Under the pieces are notes generated by a model. The model was not told the DNA's origin. It searched no databases and saw only the letters and a program-made list of their open reading frames with translations. A DNA stretch of 64,000 nt, from contig NZ_JAODPB010000001.1 of NCBI RefSeq assembly GCF_025770735.1, positions 372,001-436,000 on the forward strand. Reading direction: 5' to 3'. The stretch is from Shouchella tritolerans. Its GTDB lineage: Bacteria; Bacillota; Bacilli; Bacillales; Bacillaceae_D. The translations under genes were made by a program, and so were the position numbers. Each line of letters opens with the position of its first letter. Positions within the stretch are counted from its first letter, which is position 1. This document shows positions 17,561 to 26,827 of the stretch, piece by piece.

Positions 17561-17931
17561 TCCAACTTACCAAACCCTTTTTCACATGAGATATCTGAGG
17601 CGAGAATGTCGTAAAGATATTGCTTAGACTGCTCTAATTTCCTTTGTGCTTTTTCGATTTCATCAATTTTCGCTTTGAGTATCCGAGTATGCTCTTCCTT
17701 TGTAAATCCGTTCCGCTCAATCATCGACCTCACTTCACCAATGGAAAAGCCAACTGCTAAGAGTGTTTTGACGACTTGAAGGTGGTGGATGATCGTTTCA
17801 TCATACTGGCGATAATTATTTTCGTCCCTGGTCATATAATGTTCCGGAACGATGCCCATTTTTTCGTAGTAACGGATGGTCGAGATGGGCAGGTCTAACG
17901 TTTTGGCGACTTCACTAATTTTCATGTTCAA
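17557..17931 (-). CDS. MerR-family regulator
   Basis: 124 aa, standard MerR layout: HTH at residues 3-70 (ISEVAKTLDLPISTIRYYEK, MGIVPEHY, NNYRQYDE) then a coiled coil (~75-115). A single Cys (DISCEKG) near the end could be a redox sensor as in AdhR-type members; no metal cluster. Divergent from the nitroreductase gene across a 101-base region with two palindromes. Its 3' end overlaps the FAD oxidoreductase. Likely an activator of the nitroreductase under electrophile or redox stress. Confidence 0.85.
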   Translation of the reverse strand: MNMKISEVAKTLDLPISTIRYYEKMGIVPEHYMTRDENNYRQYDETIIHHLQVVKTLLAVGFSIGEVRSMIERNGFTKEEHTRILKAKIDEIEKAQRKLEQSKQYLYDILASDISCEKGFGKLD

Positions 17932-17947
17932 TCCCCCCGCTTTTTTC

Positions 17948-18007
17948 TTGCTATGAAGTATACTTTATAGTTTAGGATTTTTGTAGTGAAGTGCTTAAGC
18001 TTCACTA
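17948..18007 (+). promoter_or_regulatory. MerR-type promoter/operator before the nitroreductase
   Basis: TTGCTA (17948-17953) and TAGGAT (17973-17978) are separated by 19 bases, the long spacer typical of MerR-activated promoters, with the palindrome AAGTATACTT (17956-17965) inside the spacer. A second inverted repeat, TAGTGAAG-8-CTTCACTA (17984-18007), lies in the leader and may be an additional operator. Confidence 0.5.
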
Positions 18008-18032
18008 AATCCAGAAAAAGTGGGGGATATCC

Positions 18033-18671
18033 ATGTCATCTACGTTAACAAACAACGACTTTATGCAGATTATCAAGGGGCGCCGTTCGATTCGGACGTA
18101 TGACTCGACTTATAAAATACCAAAAGAGGAGCTCCTACGTATTATTGAGGATGCTGCGTCCGCTCCATCTTCTGCAAACTTGCAGCCTTGGCGTGTGGTT
18201 GTGGTGGAGAGTGATGAAGGCAAAGAAAAGCTCCGTCCGCTTGTTAAATTTAATACAAAACAAAATGATACTTCATCGGCAATGTTATTAGTGTTTGCAG
18301 ACTTTAAGTCCTATGAAAATGCTGAGTACATTTTTAATAAGGCGGTTGATGAAGGGAAGATGCCGCCAGAAGTTCGAGACCAGCAATTGGCCGCAATTCA
18401 GTCCCATTACCCAACATTACCGAAAGAGCAGATCAACGATGTCATTAAAGTAGATAGTGGCTTGTTTGCCATGCAACTCATGCTCGTAGCAAGAGCATAT
18501 GGATATGACACAAACCCGATTGGTGGCTTTGAGGCCGATCAATTAGCAGAGGCCTTTGCGTTAGATCCAGAACGATACACGCCTGTACTCATTCTTTCAA
18601 TTGGAAAGGCGGCGGAACAAGGCTATGACTCTGTTCGTTTAAGTCCAGAACAGATCACTTTTTGGAGGTAG
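18033..18671 (+). CDS. Nitroreductase-family FMN oxidoreductase
   Basis: 212 aa. RRSIRTYD-x-(8)-ELLRIIEDAASAPSSANLQP is the FMN-binding start of the family; later ALMLVARAYGYDTNPIGGF-like text (MLVARAYGYDTNPIGGFEAD) and the closing LSIGKAAEQGY match YdgI/YodC-type proteins. It probably reduces nitroaromatics, quinones or enals with NAD(P)H in the cytoplasm. Controlled by the divergent MerR gene; monocistronic, with a terminator behind it. Confidence 0.88.
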   Translation: MSSTLTNNDFMQIIKGRRSIRTYDSTYKIPKEELLRIIEDAASAPSSANLQPWRVVVVESDEGKEKLRPLVKFNTKQNDTSSAMLLVFADFKSYENAEYIFNKAVDEGKMPPEVRDQQLAAIQSHYPTLPKEQINDVIKVDSGLFAMQLMLVARAYGYDTNPIGGFEADQLAEAFALDPERYTPVLILSIGKAAEQGYDSVRLSPEQITFWR

Positions 18672-18715
18672 AGAAGAGTAAACCAGTCATAGGAAAGGTA
18701 AACCACTGATCGAAA

Positions 18716-18756
18716 GAAGCACTGTTCTTAAGAACACAGTGCTTCTTTTTTCATTT
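18716..18756 (+). terminator. Terminator of the nitroreductase gene
   Basis: GAAGCACTGT-TCTT pairs with AAGA-ACACAGTGCTTC (two-base bulge), followed by TTTTTTCATTTTTT. Confidence 0.88.
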
Positions 18757-18757
18757 T

Positions 18758-19585
18758 TTATTGCTTCGGCAATTTACTGGCGTATTGCTTCCGTAGATCC
18801 TGTAGTTCTTTAAGCTTCGAAATAGCTGAATCGCCCTTTCCCCGGCATACCTCGAGTATTAGTGCTTCCACAATAGCCAATGTAGACACAAGTGAGTGAA
18901 ACTCATTGTTTTCACCTCTCTCTGAATAAAGAATCGCTGCTGCTTTTTCTCTCATAGGAGAAATGAGGCGGTCTGTAATTAAGACAATTGGAATTTTCCG
19001 TTTTTGTGCGATATCAAAAATTACCTGAAGCTCAGGAGAAAAATCCATAAAGCCAAACACCACGATGACATCAGATGGGTGAATGTGAATCAAATCTTCA
19101 AAGATTTCATGCCCGCTAGGAGCAAGAGTATGTACGTTGCAATCAAAGCGCCTTAGGCGAAAAGCGATCAAGTCTACCATGAATTGAGCCGCTCCATTGC
19201 CGTATACATGAATGGTGTCTGCCTCGATCAGCAAAGACGAACTTGATCGGAAGTCCGTATCTGACAATCGTGTCAACGTCTTTTCTAGGTTGTGAATATG
19301 GGCTTCCATCATCGGAAGAAATGGATGTTGCCCAAATTTGTGCATCGTGTTTTCCGTTTTTGCGGCAGGTGTTGAAAGGTACTGCTCGCGGAGACTTCTT
19401 TTAAACGATTTGAAATTTTTATAGCCGACCGCTTCCCAGAAGCGGGAGACCGAAGCGCTGCTGACTAAGCACGCGTCTGCGATATCCTTCTCTGTTAAAA
19501 AAGCGACGTTCTCAATATTTTTGCTGATATAGTTTGCAATTCGTTGTTGGTTTTTCGTTAGCTCATGCGTCTCAAATGGTTGCAT
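18758..19585 (-). CDS. RpiR-family regulator (HTH + SIS domain)
   Basis: 275 aa from the ATG at 19585, which has AAGGAGG upstream; the frame further upstream is a spurious extension. N-terminal RpiR HTH (LTKNQQRIANYISKN; FLTEKDIADACLVSSASVSR; FWEAVGYKNFKSFKRSL) and a C-terminal sugar-isomerase SIS domain (ADTIHVYGNGAAQFMVDLIA; SDVIVVFGFMDFSPEL; IPIVLITDR). SIS domains bind phosphosugars, so the effector is expected to be a sugar phosphate. Divergent from the PHP/ABC/HAD operon, its likely target. Confidence 0.87.
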   Translation of the reverse strand: MQPFETHELTKNQQRIANYISKNIENVAFLTEKDIADACLVSSASVSRFWEAVGYKNFKSFKRSLREQYLSTPAAKTENTMHKFGQHPFLPMMEAHIHNLEKTLTRLSDTDFRSSSSLLIEADTIHVYGNGAAQFMVDLIAFRLRRFDCNVHTLAPSGHEIFEDLIHIHPSDVIVVFGFMDFSPELQVIFDIAQKRKIPIVLITDRLISPMREKAAAILYSERGENNEFHSLVSTLAIVEALILEVCRGKGDSAISKLKELQDLRKQYASKLPKQ

Positions 19586-19753
19586 TCCGTTAAAACCTCC
19601 TTTTCTAACAAGCCAATAAGGAAAGTATACAATGACAAAATGTATAAAAAAATACACTTTTGAATGATGATTCTTTTTTTACAATGAATTTATATTTCCT
19701 TAATACTACAAGTGCATGCTAAGAATGTAGACGTTACATTCAGGAGGCTATTT

Positions 19754-20527
19754 ATGAGGATCGACTTTCATACACACGGAAAATGGACAAAACAGTCAGA
19801 CTTCTCTTTGCTGTATTTTGAAGAAATGATTGAAAATGCGAGAGAGGCAGGGCTTGATGCAACAGCACTGACAGAGCATTTTAACACACATCACTTTTTT
19901 GATCTGTTTCATGTTCTGGATGAGCATTACCCGTACGTAGGGGATTACTATGATGTGCACGGATTTAAAGTGTTTACGGGCATGGAGGTCGATGTAAGGG
20001 AAGGCGGCCATATCCTTTTTATTGGCCCGCGTGCATCCATTCAAGACATACGGTTACAGCTAGAGGCGAATACTGAAAAAGAACACTTTATCCCGTTCTC
20101 TGACTTAATGGAACTTGGAAAAAGCCACCCATTGTTGGGAATTGGGGCTCATCCTTTAAGGGAAAAAACCCCTCTTACTCATATTGACCCAGAACTTCTT
20201 AAACAACTAGATGCATTTGATTTAAATGGACGGGACCTTTTCCGCCAAGGATTGGAACAAACGCAATTGGAGGTGGCAGCGTTTGCCAAAAAAATAGGGA
20301 AGCCGGTCGTCTGTGGCAGTGACACCCATCTACCGATTCAGTACGGGGCGGTCTACAATGATTTCGATCACGATTGTCAGACGGCTATCGAGTTAAAGGC
20401 GGCTATTGAAGCAAACGCCTACCGCATCGGAATATCGCCTGTGTTAAAAACAAGAGTCGGGGCAGCAGAAACAATGAAGAATGTATGGAAGAAACATAAA
20501 AAACAAGACTCAGTTAAGAGTGTCTAA
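19754..20527 (+). CDS. PHP-domain metal-dependent hydrolase/phosphoesterase
   Basis: 257 aa from ATG 19754 (AGGAGG 7 bases upstream; the ATG at 19712 has none). The PHP metal ligands are all visible: HTH at residues 6-8, LTEHFNTHH, GMEVDVREGG, GIGAHPLR and VCGSDTHLP. Members include histidinol-phosphate phosphatase and diverse phosphodiester- or phosphosugar-cleaving enzymes. First gene of an operon with an ABC importer and HAD phosphatase, so it likely processes the imported phosphorylated compound. Exact substrate unknown. Confidence 0.82.
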   Translation: MRIDFHTHGKWTKQSDFSLLYFEEMIENAREAGLDATALTEHFNTHHFFDLFHVLDEHYPYVGDYYDVHGFKVFTGMEVDVREGGHILFIGPRASIQDIRLQLEANTEKEHFIPFSDLMELGKSHPLLGIGAHPLREKTPLTHIDPELLKQLDAFDLNGRDLFRQGLEQTQLEVAAFAKKIGKPVVCGSDTHLPIQYGAVYNDFDHDCQTAIELKAAIEANAYRIGISPVLKTRVGAAETMKNVWKKHKKQDSVKSV

Positions 20528-20540
20528 AGGAGAACCGCAC

Positions 20541-21719
20541 ATGAAAAAACAACTTTATAAACGGCCGGCTTTTGGACTCGTCTTTTCATCTTTACTTGTC
20601 ATCTCTGCTTGCGGGAACAGTGAATCGAGCACTGCGACTGCCGAGGATAATACTTGGCTTGAGCAAGCTAACCTTGGAGCAAACGAAACGCCTGAAGAGC
20701 TATATGAAGCGGCAAAAGAGGAAGGGAAAGTCGTTGTTTATTCCCAATCGAGTCGAATTAAGGACGTAAAGGCAAGCTTTGAGAAAGAATATCCTGGTAT
20801 TCAAGTAGAGGCATTTGATTTAGGGACAATTGAAATCGTGGAAAAAGTAACTCGCGAGCAAGAGGCCGGGTTAAATACAGCCGATGTGGTGTTTGTGAAA
20901 GATGGAGGGGGCATTGTTTCTGGGGAGCTTGTCAACGAAGGGATGTTGCATAAGTATGCGCCAGATGATTTAGTTGAAAACTTAGATGCGCCATTTTTAG
21001 ATGAACCGGGTCTGCCTTTTTATTTTTCGACTCGAGCAATATTTGTGAATACGGAAGTCTATGATGAATCACCTATTACCAATTGGTGGGACCTTACGGA
21101 CGAGAAATGGAAGAGCAGAATTGTCATGGACGATCCATTGCTTTCCTCCGACACATTGGATTTGTTAACGACAATCGTTCAAAATGCTGACGATATGGAA
21201 GCGGCTTATAAAGACAAATATGGAAAGGACATTGAGCTCAACGGCACAGATCATGCAGGCTATGAATTTATTAAACAACTATTAGCGAATGACCCGGTAT
21301 TTGTCAGCTCTGGCGATGAAGTAGTGGAAGCAGTTGGTACACCAGGACAGGAGAATCCTCCTGTTGGAATTACGACATCTAGTAAATCACGCCATATTGA
21401 AGAGCAGGGCTACAAGGCAGAATTCCTGTATGATGTTGAGCCTAAAATGTCAGTCGCTGGTACTTCCTATTTATATATGGCCAATCAGGCTGAACATACA
21501 GCAGCCGCAAAATTACTGATTCGTTGGATGGCAGGAGAGGCGGATGGACAAGGAGAGGGGTTCCGCCCCTATAATGTGCCAGGCTCATGGTCAACGAGAA
21601 CCGATGTATCTGTAGAAGGGCAGCGCTCAAGTGATGAACTTGACCTCTGGCCGTATGATGGGGAATACCTATATGAGCACTCGAATGAAGTCCGGAATTT
21701 TATCTTAGAAAATCAATAA
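20541..21719 (+). CDS. Solute-binding lipoprotein of an Afu/Fbp-type ABC importer
   Basis: 392 aa from ATG 20541 (AAAGGAG upstream). Signal peptide with lipobox VISAC (Cys ~24). Mature domain: EELYEAAKEEGKVVVYSQSS, SFEKEYPGIQVEAFDLG, ADVVFVKDGG, FVNTEVYDESPITNWWDLTD; these match family 1 iron/2-aminoethylphosphonate/hexose-phosphate binding proteins (AfuA, FbpA, PhnS). The iron-type paired tyrosines (YY near residue 200) are not seen, favouring an organophosphate ligand. It captures the substrate for the fused permease and ATPase encoded next. Confidence 0.85.
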   Translation: MKKQLYKRPAFGLVFSSLLVISACGNSESSTATAEDNTWLEQANLGANETPEELYEAAKEEGKVVVYSQSSRIKDVKASFEKEYPGIQVEAFDLGTIEIVEKVTREQEAGLNTADVVFVKDGGGIVSGELVNEGMLHKYAPDDLVENLDAPFLDEPGLPFYFSTRAIFVNTEVYDESPITNWWDLTDEKWKSRIVMDDPLLSSDTLDLLTTIVQNADDMEAAYKDKYGKDIELNGTDHAGYEFIKQLLANDPVFVSSGDEVVEAVGTPGQENPPVGITTSSKSRHIEEQGYKAEFLYDVEPKMSVAGTSYLYMANQAEHTAAAKLLIRWMAGEADGQGEGFRPYNVPGSWSTRTDVSVEGQRSSDELDLWPYDGEYLYEHSNEVRNFILENQ

Positions 21720-21732
21720 AAAGGTAGGGATT

Positions 21733-23538
21733 GTGGTGAAGAGGATTTCCAAGTTTCATTCGCGCAACCCAATTGTAAATCGACTCATGCTCATGTTGGC
21801 AAACCCGATTTATCTTATGTCTGCCATTGCTCTTCTATTTTTAACTTACATGGTTGCCTTCCCGATCGGGCAAATTCTCCTAGAAAGCTTGCAGGGGGAT
21901 GCCCGCTCAGGAGGAACAGACGCGTTTACGGTCCAAAATTGGGTGAATGTTTTTTCAGGGAGTATTAGTCAATCGCTCTTTTATAAACCTTTAATGCATT
22001 CTATATCGATTGGCATAAGTGTGTCCTTGCTTTCGTTTCTGCTAGGTGGAGGGCTTGCCTGGTTAGTGATGCGCACTGACTTTCGCTATAAAAAGACGGT
22101 AACGATGTTGGCGATTTTGCCTTACATGCTGCCTTCATGGGTGATGGCATTTGCGTGGATGTCCGTTTTTAAAAACGATCGGATCGGCGGGGGGCAGGGA
22201 TTGTTTTATTCCCTGTTCCAAATAAGTCCCCCTGATTGGTTGGCGTATGGTTTTGTCCCTATTGTGTTAACGATGACTTTGAATTATTTTACATTTTTCT
22301 TTTTATTGCTGTCAGTCGCCCTAGGGGCAGTCAATGCCAGTTTGGAAGAATCCGCTCGTATTCTAGGCGCAAGCAATGGGAGAACGATTCGCAAAATTAC
22401 GTTGCCGCTGATCATCCCGGCGATTTCTTCCGCGTTTATTTTGACATTCTCTAAATCACTAGGATCGTTTAGTGTGCCCGCCTTTTTAGGACTGCCAACC
22501 AAATATTACACAATTGCTACGATGCTTCATTCAAGCATCCAAAACCGGATGGTAGCAGAAGCGTATGTCTTATGCATTGTCTTGCTGATGGTATGTGCGC
22601 TGTTGATCTTTTTTAATCAAAAGGCCGTTGGCAAAAGAAAAAGTTTTGCTACGATTACGGGAAAGGACGCGCGCAAACATCTATACACGCTCAATAAATG
22701 GCGGCGCCCTCTTACGTGGCTCGTGCTTGGTGGAATGGGGGCCGTGTCGGCTGTCCCTCTCATCGTTTTGACATTGCAAACATTTATGATGACAAACAGC
22801 CAATTTTCATTCGACCAATTTACCCTTCATTTTTGGATCGGGGAATCGAACCCAGCGATTGCTTCAGGTGAAGTAGGCGTACTAAAAAATGATGCGTTAT
22901 TTTCTGCAATAGGAAACTCGTTAAAAATCGCGTTTATTGCAGCAAGCATGGCAGCCTTGATGGGCTTAGTATTTGGTTACCTTATTTCTAAAAGAAGAAA
23001 TCGGTTAGATGGGCGTTTAATTGAACAACTAAGCTATTTGCCTTATCTCATTCCTGGCATTGCCTTCTCAGCTATTTATTTATCGATGTTTGCTACTCCA
23101 AGCTGGCTTATGCCTGGATTGTACGGAACGTTAACATTAATCATCTTAATATGTATAGTGAATGAACTCCCGATTGCGACTCGTTCCGGTACAAGTACGA
23201 TGCACCAAATCGGAGGGGAGCTCGAAGAAGCAGCGTACGTACAAGGAGCTTCTTGGTTTAGACGATTTTCTAAAATCTTGCTTCCATTAAGTAAAAAAAC
23301 ATTATTCTCCGTCTTTTTGTTGCTCTTTATTAGTGTGATTAAAGAATTAGACTTAATTATTCTATTAATGACTCCTGAGAATAATACGCTGCCTACGCTC
23401 ATGTTTAAGTATGCAGAATCAGGTTTTCAGCAATATGCCAACGCGTTAATGCTGATCATTGTCGTGATTATTTTAATCACCTACTATATTGCCAGCAAAT
23501 TCGGGAAGGTTGATTTTACGAAAGGAATCGGAGGGTAA
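21733..23538 (+). CDS. Fused two-domain ABC permease (AfuB/FbpB/PhnV type)
   Basis: 601 aa, about twelve transmembrane helices in two homologous halves joined near residues 295-330. Each half has an EAA loop: LEESARILGASNGRTIRKIT with LPLIIPA, and LEEAAYVQGASWFRRFSKIL with LPLSKK. Starts with GTG (21733) or the adjacent GTG (21736) after AAGGTAGGGA. One polypeptide supplies the whole membrane channel, as in iron/AEP/sugar-phosphate importers. 13 bases after the binding-protein gene. Confidence 0.88.
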   Translation: MVKRISKFHSRNPIVNRLMLMLANPIYLMSAIALLFLTYMVAFPIGQILLESLQGDARSGGTDAFTVQNWVNVFSGSISQSLFYKPLMHSISIGISVSLLSFLLGGGLAWLVMRTDFRYKKTVTMLAILPYMLPSWVMAFAWMSVFKNDRIGGGQGLFYSLFQISPPDWLAYGFVPIVLTMTLNYFTFFFLLLSVALGAVNASLEESARILGASNGRTIRKITLPLIIPAISSAFILTFSKSLGSFSVPAFLGLPTKYYTIATMLHSSIQNRMVAEAYVLCIVLLMVCALLIFFNQKAVGKRKSFATITGKDARKHLYTLNKWRRPLTWLVLGGMGAVSAVPLIVLTLQTFMMTNSQFSFDQFTLHFWIGESNPAIASGEVGVLKNDALFSAIGNSLKIAFIAASMAALMGLVFGYLISKRRNRLDGRLIEQLSYLPYLIPGIAFSAIYLSMFATPSWLMPGLYGTLTLIILICIVNELPIATRSGTSTMHQIGGELEEAAYVQGASWFRRFSKILLPLSKKTLFSVFLLLFISVIKELDLIILLMTPENNTLPTLMFKYAESGFQQYANALMLIIVVIILITYYIASKFGKVDFTKGIGG

Positions 23539-23541
23539 GAA

Positions 23542-24684
23542 ATGACGTTCATTAAAATGCAGGGAATTAACAAATTCTTTGATAAGCAGCATGTGTTAAA
23601 GGATATAAACCTTGAGATTGAAGAAGGGGATTTTATGACGTTTCTTGGACCATCTGGCTGCGGAAAGACGACCACGCTGCGATTGCTTGCCGGACTTGAG
23701 ACGCAAGAAGAGGGAGTGATTGCCATAGGGGATAAACGGGTGGCTGACGGCAAAGCTCATTATTTTGCCCCACCTGCTGAACGTCAATTGAATCTCGTTT
23801 TCCAGAACTATGCGTTGTGGCCCCACATGACTGTGTTTGAGAACGTTTCGTTTGGCCTTGAAGGGCGCAAAATGACTAAAAAAGAGATTGAACGAAAAGT
23901 CGAAACCTCCCTTGAAAAGTTGCAGATCCTAGCTTATAAGGACCGTTACCCCTCTGAGCTATCGGGGGGACAGCAACAGCGTGTCGCGATTGCGAGGGCA
24001 ATCGTGACAGAGCCAAAAATCTTACTGCTGGATGAACCTTTATCGAACTTGGATGCCAAACTACGAGTAGAGATGCGAGCAGAGCTAAAACGATTGCACC
24101 ATGAATTAAAAACAACGATGATCTATGTCACCCATGACCAAATTGAAGCGATGACCATGTCGACAAAAATTGCTGTATTTTCTGAAGGGCGGATTTTACA
24201 AGTCGATAAGCCGATTCAACTCTATCAATATCCTAACCACCTAACAGTCGCTCAATTTATCGGCAATCCGGCCAATAACTTTTTAGATGCATCATGTACC
24301 GAAAATGGCCCAACGACCATACAAATACAATCTGATCTTGGAAGCTTTGTGGTGAATAAGCAATCGATATCTGAGTGGGGTGAGGATGTCGTTTTAACAG
24401 TTCGGCCAGAGGATCTTCGAATAACGAAAACGCCTCAAAAAGGGGCCGTGAGGGGTGTAGTCAAAACCGTTTTACCAGCAGGAGCGGAGACCATTGTCCA
24501 TATTCAATGTGGGGATACACTTCTGTTAGCAAAGGAAATAGGGGTCGGATCCTATCTTCCAGACAGTACAGTATATGTTACAGCCAATACAGAAGGTCTT
24601 AACATTTACGACCGCGTTTCTGGTGTACGTCTGAACAACGTACCAACACAAAGCCAGCAAACGGATTTACATGTCTATGTATAA
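23542..24684 (+). CDS. ABC transporter ATPase (FbpC/PotA type) with regulatory TOBE domain
   Basis: 380 aa. Walker A GPSGCGKTTTLRLLAG, Q-loop VFQNYALWPHMTVFENV, signature [15 protein letters not shown], Walker B ILLLDEPLSNLDAKLR, H-loop YVTHDQIEAM; then an OB-type TOBE region (~residues 245-365, LTVRPEDLRI). Energises the fused permease. Its end overlaps the HAD gene by 14 bases. Confidence 0.92.
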   Translation: MTFIKMQGINKFFDKQHVLKDINLEIEEGDFMTFLGPSGCGKTTTLRLLAGLETQEEGVIAIGDKRVADGKAHYFAPPAERQLNLVFQNYALWPHMTVFENVSFGLEGRKMTKKEIERKVETSLEKLQILAYKDRYPSELSGGQQQRVAIARAIVTEPKILLLDEPLSNLDAKLRVEMRAELKRLHHELKTTMIYVTHDQIEAMTMSTKIAVFSEGRILQVDKPIQLYQYPNHLTVAQFIGNPANNFLDASCTENGPTTIQIQSDLGSFVVNKQSISEWGEDVVLTVRPEDLRITKTPQKGAVRGVVKTVLPAGAETIVHIQCGDTLLLAKEIGVGSYLPDSTVYVTANTEGLNIYDRVSGVRLNNVPTQSQQTDLHVYV

Positions 24685-25459
24685 GCAGCTACTCGTCTCC
24701 GATTTGGATGGTACATTGCTTGATGAAAAGCAGCAGATTAGTTCAGAAAATAAGGCTGCTATTCAAGCATTTCAAGCGTGCGGAGGGCAATTCACGATTG
24801 CCACAGGGCGAATGCTCTCTGCCGCTCTGCCTTACATGGAAGAGCTCAATATCCAAATCCCTGTCATCCTTGGCAATGGAACGCAGATTTATTGCCCGAA
24901 GGAACGGAGATTGCTTCGCTCTTATATATTAAAAAACAGAGAATCGGAGATTGAAAGGCTATGGAGGCTTCAATCAGTACGAGTAGCTGTGCTTGCCTAC
25001 ATTGATGATTGCATCCTTATTCCGAGGCGAAATACACTCATTTCAAACTATGAAAGCAAGGAAAATGTACAATGTGAAGTGAGTATGGCCCCTCCACCCA
25101 AGCTTAATAAGTTGCTCGTCATCGGGTCTGCGATAACAGAAGCGATTCAAGCTGTAGGAGCGCTACTCACTGAATGTGTCCAATCAGATACTACCTATTT
25201 AGAACTTCTTCCTCCTGGTGTATCAAAAGGACAAGCTTTGCGGGATTTAAAACAGCTGGCTGCGTTAGCTGACTACCGTGTAACTGCGATCGGGGACCAG
25301 TTAAATGATTGTTCCCTTTTAACAAACGCTGATTTTGGAATAGCTGTAGAAAACGCCCATCCAGTCCTAAAAAAAATAGCAGTTTCAATGACAAAACATC
25401 ACTGTGATCATGCTCTCGCTGCCGTGATTAATGAGAGCCTGCTTGTTCAAACGCAGTAA
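24671..25459 (+). CDS. HAD-superfamily (Cof-type, IIB) phosphatase
   Basis: 262 aa. Motif I LVSDLDGTLLDE (Asp11, Asp13), motif II TIATGRM, an inserted cap (~80-185), motif III Lys in SKGQALRDL, motif IV IGDQLNDCSLL. Cof-type HADs dephosphorylate sugar phosphates and related metabolites. It overlaps the ATPase gene, so it belongs to the importer operon and probably releases phosphate from the imported substrate. Confidence 0.87.
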   Translation: MSMYKQLLVSDLDGTLLDEKQQISSENKAAIQAFQACGGQFTIATGRMLSAALPYMEELNIQIPVILGNGTQIYCPKERRLLRSYILKNRESEIERLWRLQSVRVAVLAYIDDCILIPRRNTLISNYESKENVQCEVSMAPPPKLNKLLVIGSAITEAIQAVGALLTECVQSDTTYLELLPPGVSKGQALRDLKQLAALADYRVTAIGDQLNDCSLLTNADFGIAVENAHPVLKKIAVSMTKHHCDHALAAVINESLLVQTQ

Positions 25460-25568
25460 ATAAGTGCTGCTGTTAAAGGGTTTGCCAATAAATGTTTACT
25501 AAGGGAAATAGGAATGGTCATCGCTTGCTAGGGGAGCTATTCGAAGGTGATCCAGATGCCACATAAGG

Positions 25569-25602
25569 GGGGAACCGCACTCAAGCGGTTCTCCTGATTT
25601 TA
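25569..25602 (+). terminator. Terminator of the PHP/ABC/HAD operon
   Basis: GGGGAACCGC (25569-25578) pairs with GCGGTTCTCC (25585-25594, one G-U) and is followed by TGATTTTA. Confidence 0.75.
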
Positions 25603-25815
25603 TGTTTCAAGGGGCTTGGAGGACAAACTTTTATCGATCGAAGCAAAAATAGACAAAGACATAGGTTGTATGACTGATAGTGTCGTTTTGCTCTTATCTG
25701 CCTGCATGTTATATTTAAGAAGAGATAGTTGAGGAAAGGGAGAGCATTTTGTGTATAGCCAAATCGAAGCAATAACAGGAGGGCGGACAAGAAACAGGCC
25801 AGCTGGAGGGAGCGA
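25603..25815 (+). promoter_or_regulatory. Leader of the LacI-type regulator with candidate promoter
   Basis: TTGCTC (25688-25693), 16-base spacer, TATATT (25710-25715). Between it and the regulator start there is a 22-codon GTG frame (25751-25819) ending in an ATGA overlap; it might be a leader peptide, but nothing else supports it. Confidence 0.35.
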
Positions 25816-26823
25816 ATGAACATTACAATTGCAGACATCGCCAAAATCGCAGGGGTAGCCAAAAGTACGGTATCCCGCTATTTAAATGGTGGTTCGGTCA
25901 GCGATACGACAAGGCTTAAAATCGAACAAGTAATCAAGGAAACGGGATACATTCCAAACTCTTTCGCACAAAGCTTAAAAGCAAAGAAGACGAGCATCAT
26001 CGGTGCGATCGTCCCGCGGCTCGATTCTTTCTCAGTGGCACAGACTGTTACTGGCATGGAAGAAGAGCTTAGAGAAAATGGCTACCAGATGCTCATCATT
26101 AACACGAACCAAGATTTGTCCCGTGAAATTGAGGCCTTATATGACTTAGCAAGGCAAAAAATATCAGGAATCGTCCTATTGGCTACTCAAATTACCGATG
26201 TCCATTTGGCGGCAATTAAGGAGATCGGGATTCCTGTCATTTTCCACGGCCAGCAGCATCCGAACGTCCACAGTATTATTTACAATGATTATGCAGCAGG
26301 GTACGAGATCGGTCGCTACATTTTGTCTAAAGGGCATAATCGTATCGCCTACTTAGGTGTAACGGAACAGGACGTAGCGGTAGGCGTTGAGCGGAAGTGC
26401 GGCTTTCAAAAAGCGCTGAAGGAGCAAAGCGGCGCCACAGCTGAGTTTTATGAGAGCGGCTTTAAGGTGTCGGCAGCAGTAGAAGCGGCTTCACTTATTT
26501 TGGATGGTTCCAGGCAGCTTCCAACCGCGATTGTGTGCGCAACGGACAGCATTGCACTCGGCGTCATGAAGGCAGCGCAGATGAGAGAATGGCGAATTCC
26601 AGAAGATCTCTCGGTTACGGGTGTCGGTGGGTATGATGTGACGGAAGTGATACATCCAGGGCTCACGACGGTGAAATATCGATATGCGGCAGGCGGGCGT
26701 TTGGCCGCGCGGCACATTATAAAACTTGTTCACGATGAGCGTGTTGACCTCCTCACAGTCCTGCAATGTGAATTGATAGAGCGTGAAAGCGTTGACAACA
26801 AGAGGGAACATCGATTATATTAA
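25816..26823 (+). CDS. LacI-family regulator of sucrose use
   Basis: 335 aa. HTH at residues 1-50 (ITIADIAKIAGVAKSTVSRY, LNGGSVSD, then KTGYIPN-like ETGYIPNSFAQSL), followed by a periplasmic-binding-protein-like effector domain. SD GGAGGG. It precedes the sucrose hydrolase and PTS genes; two perfect GGAACCGGTTCC operators lie between it and the hydrolase, so it most likely represses the pair and is released by sucrose, fructose or sucrose-6-phosphate. Confidence 0.88.
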   Translation: MNITIADIAKIAGVAKSTVSRYLNGGSVSDTTRLKIEQVIKETGYIPNSFAQSLKAKKTSIIGAIVPRLDSFSVAQTVTGMEEELRENGYQMLIINTNQDLSREIEALYDLARQKISGIVLLATQITDVHLAAIKEIGIPVIFHGQQHPNVHSIIYNDYAAGYEIGRYILSKGHNRIAYLGVTEQDVAVGVERKCGFQKALKEQSGATAEFYESGFKVSAAVEAASLILDGSRQLPTAIVCATDSIALGVMKAAQMREWRIPEDLSVTGVGGYDVTEVIHPGLTTVKYRYAAGGRLAARHIIKLVHDERVDLLTVLQCELIERESVDNKREHRLY

Positions 26824-26827
26824 TTAT

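Noticed and set aside
25751-25819. 22-codon GTG frame before the LacI-type gene
   Set aside because: ATGA overlap is suggestive, but the peptide has no feature and the regulator has its own good ribosome site.
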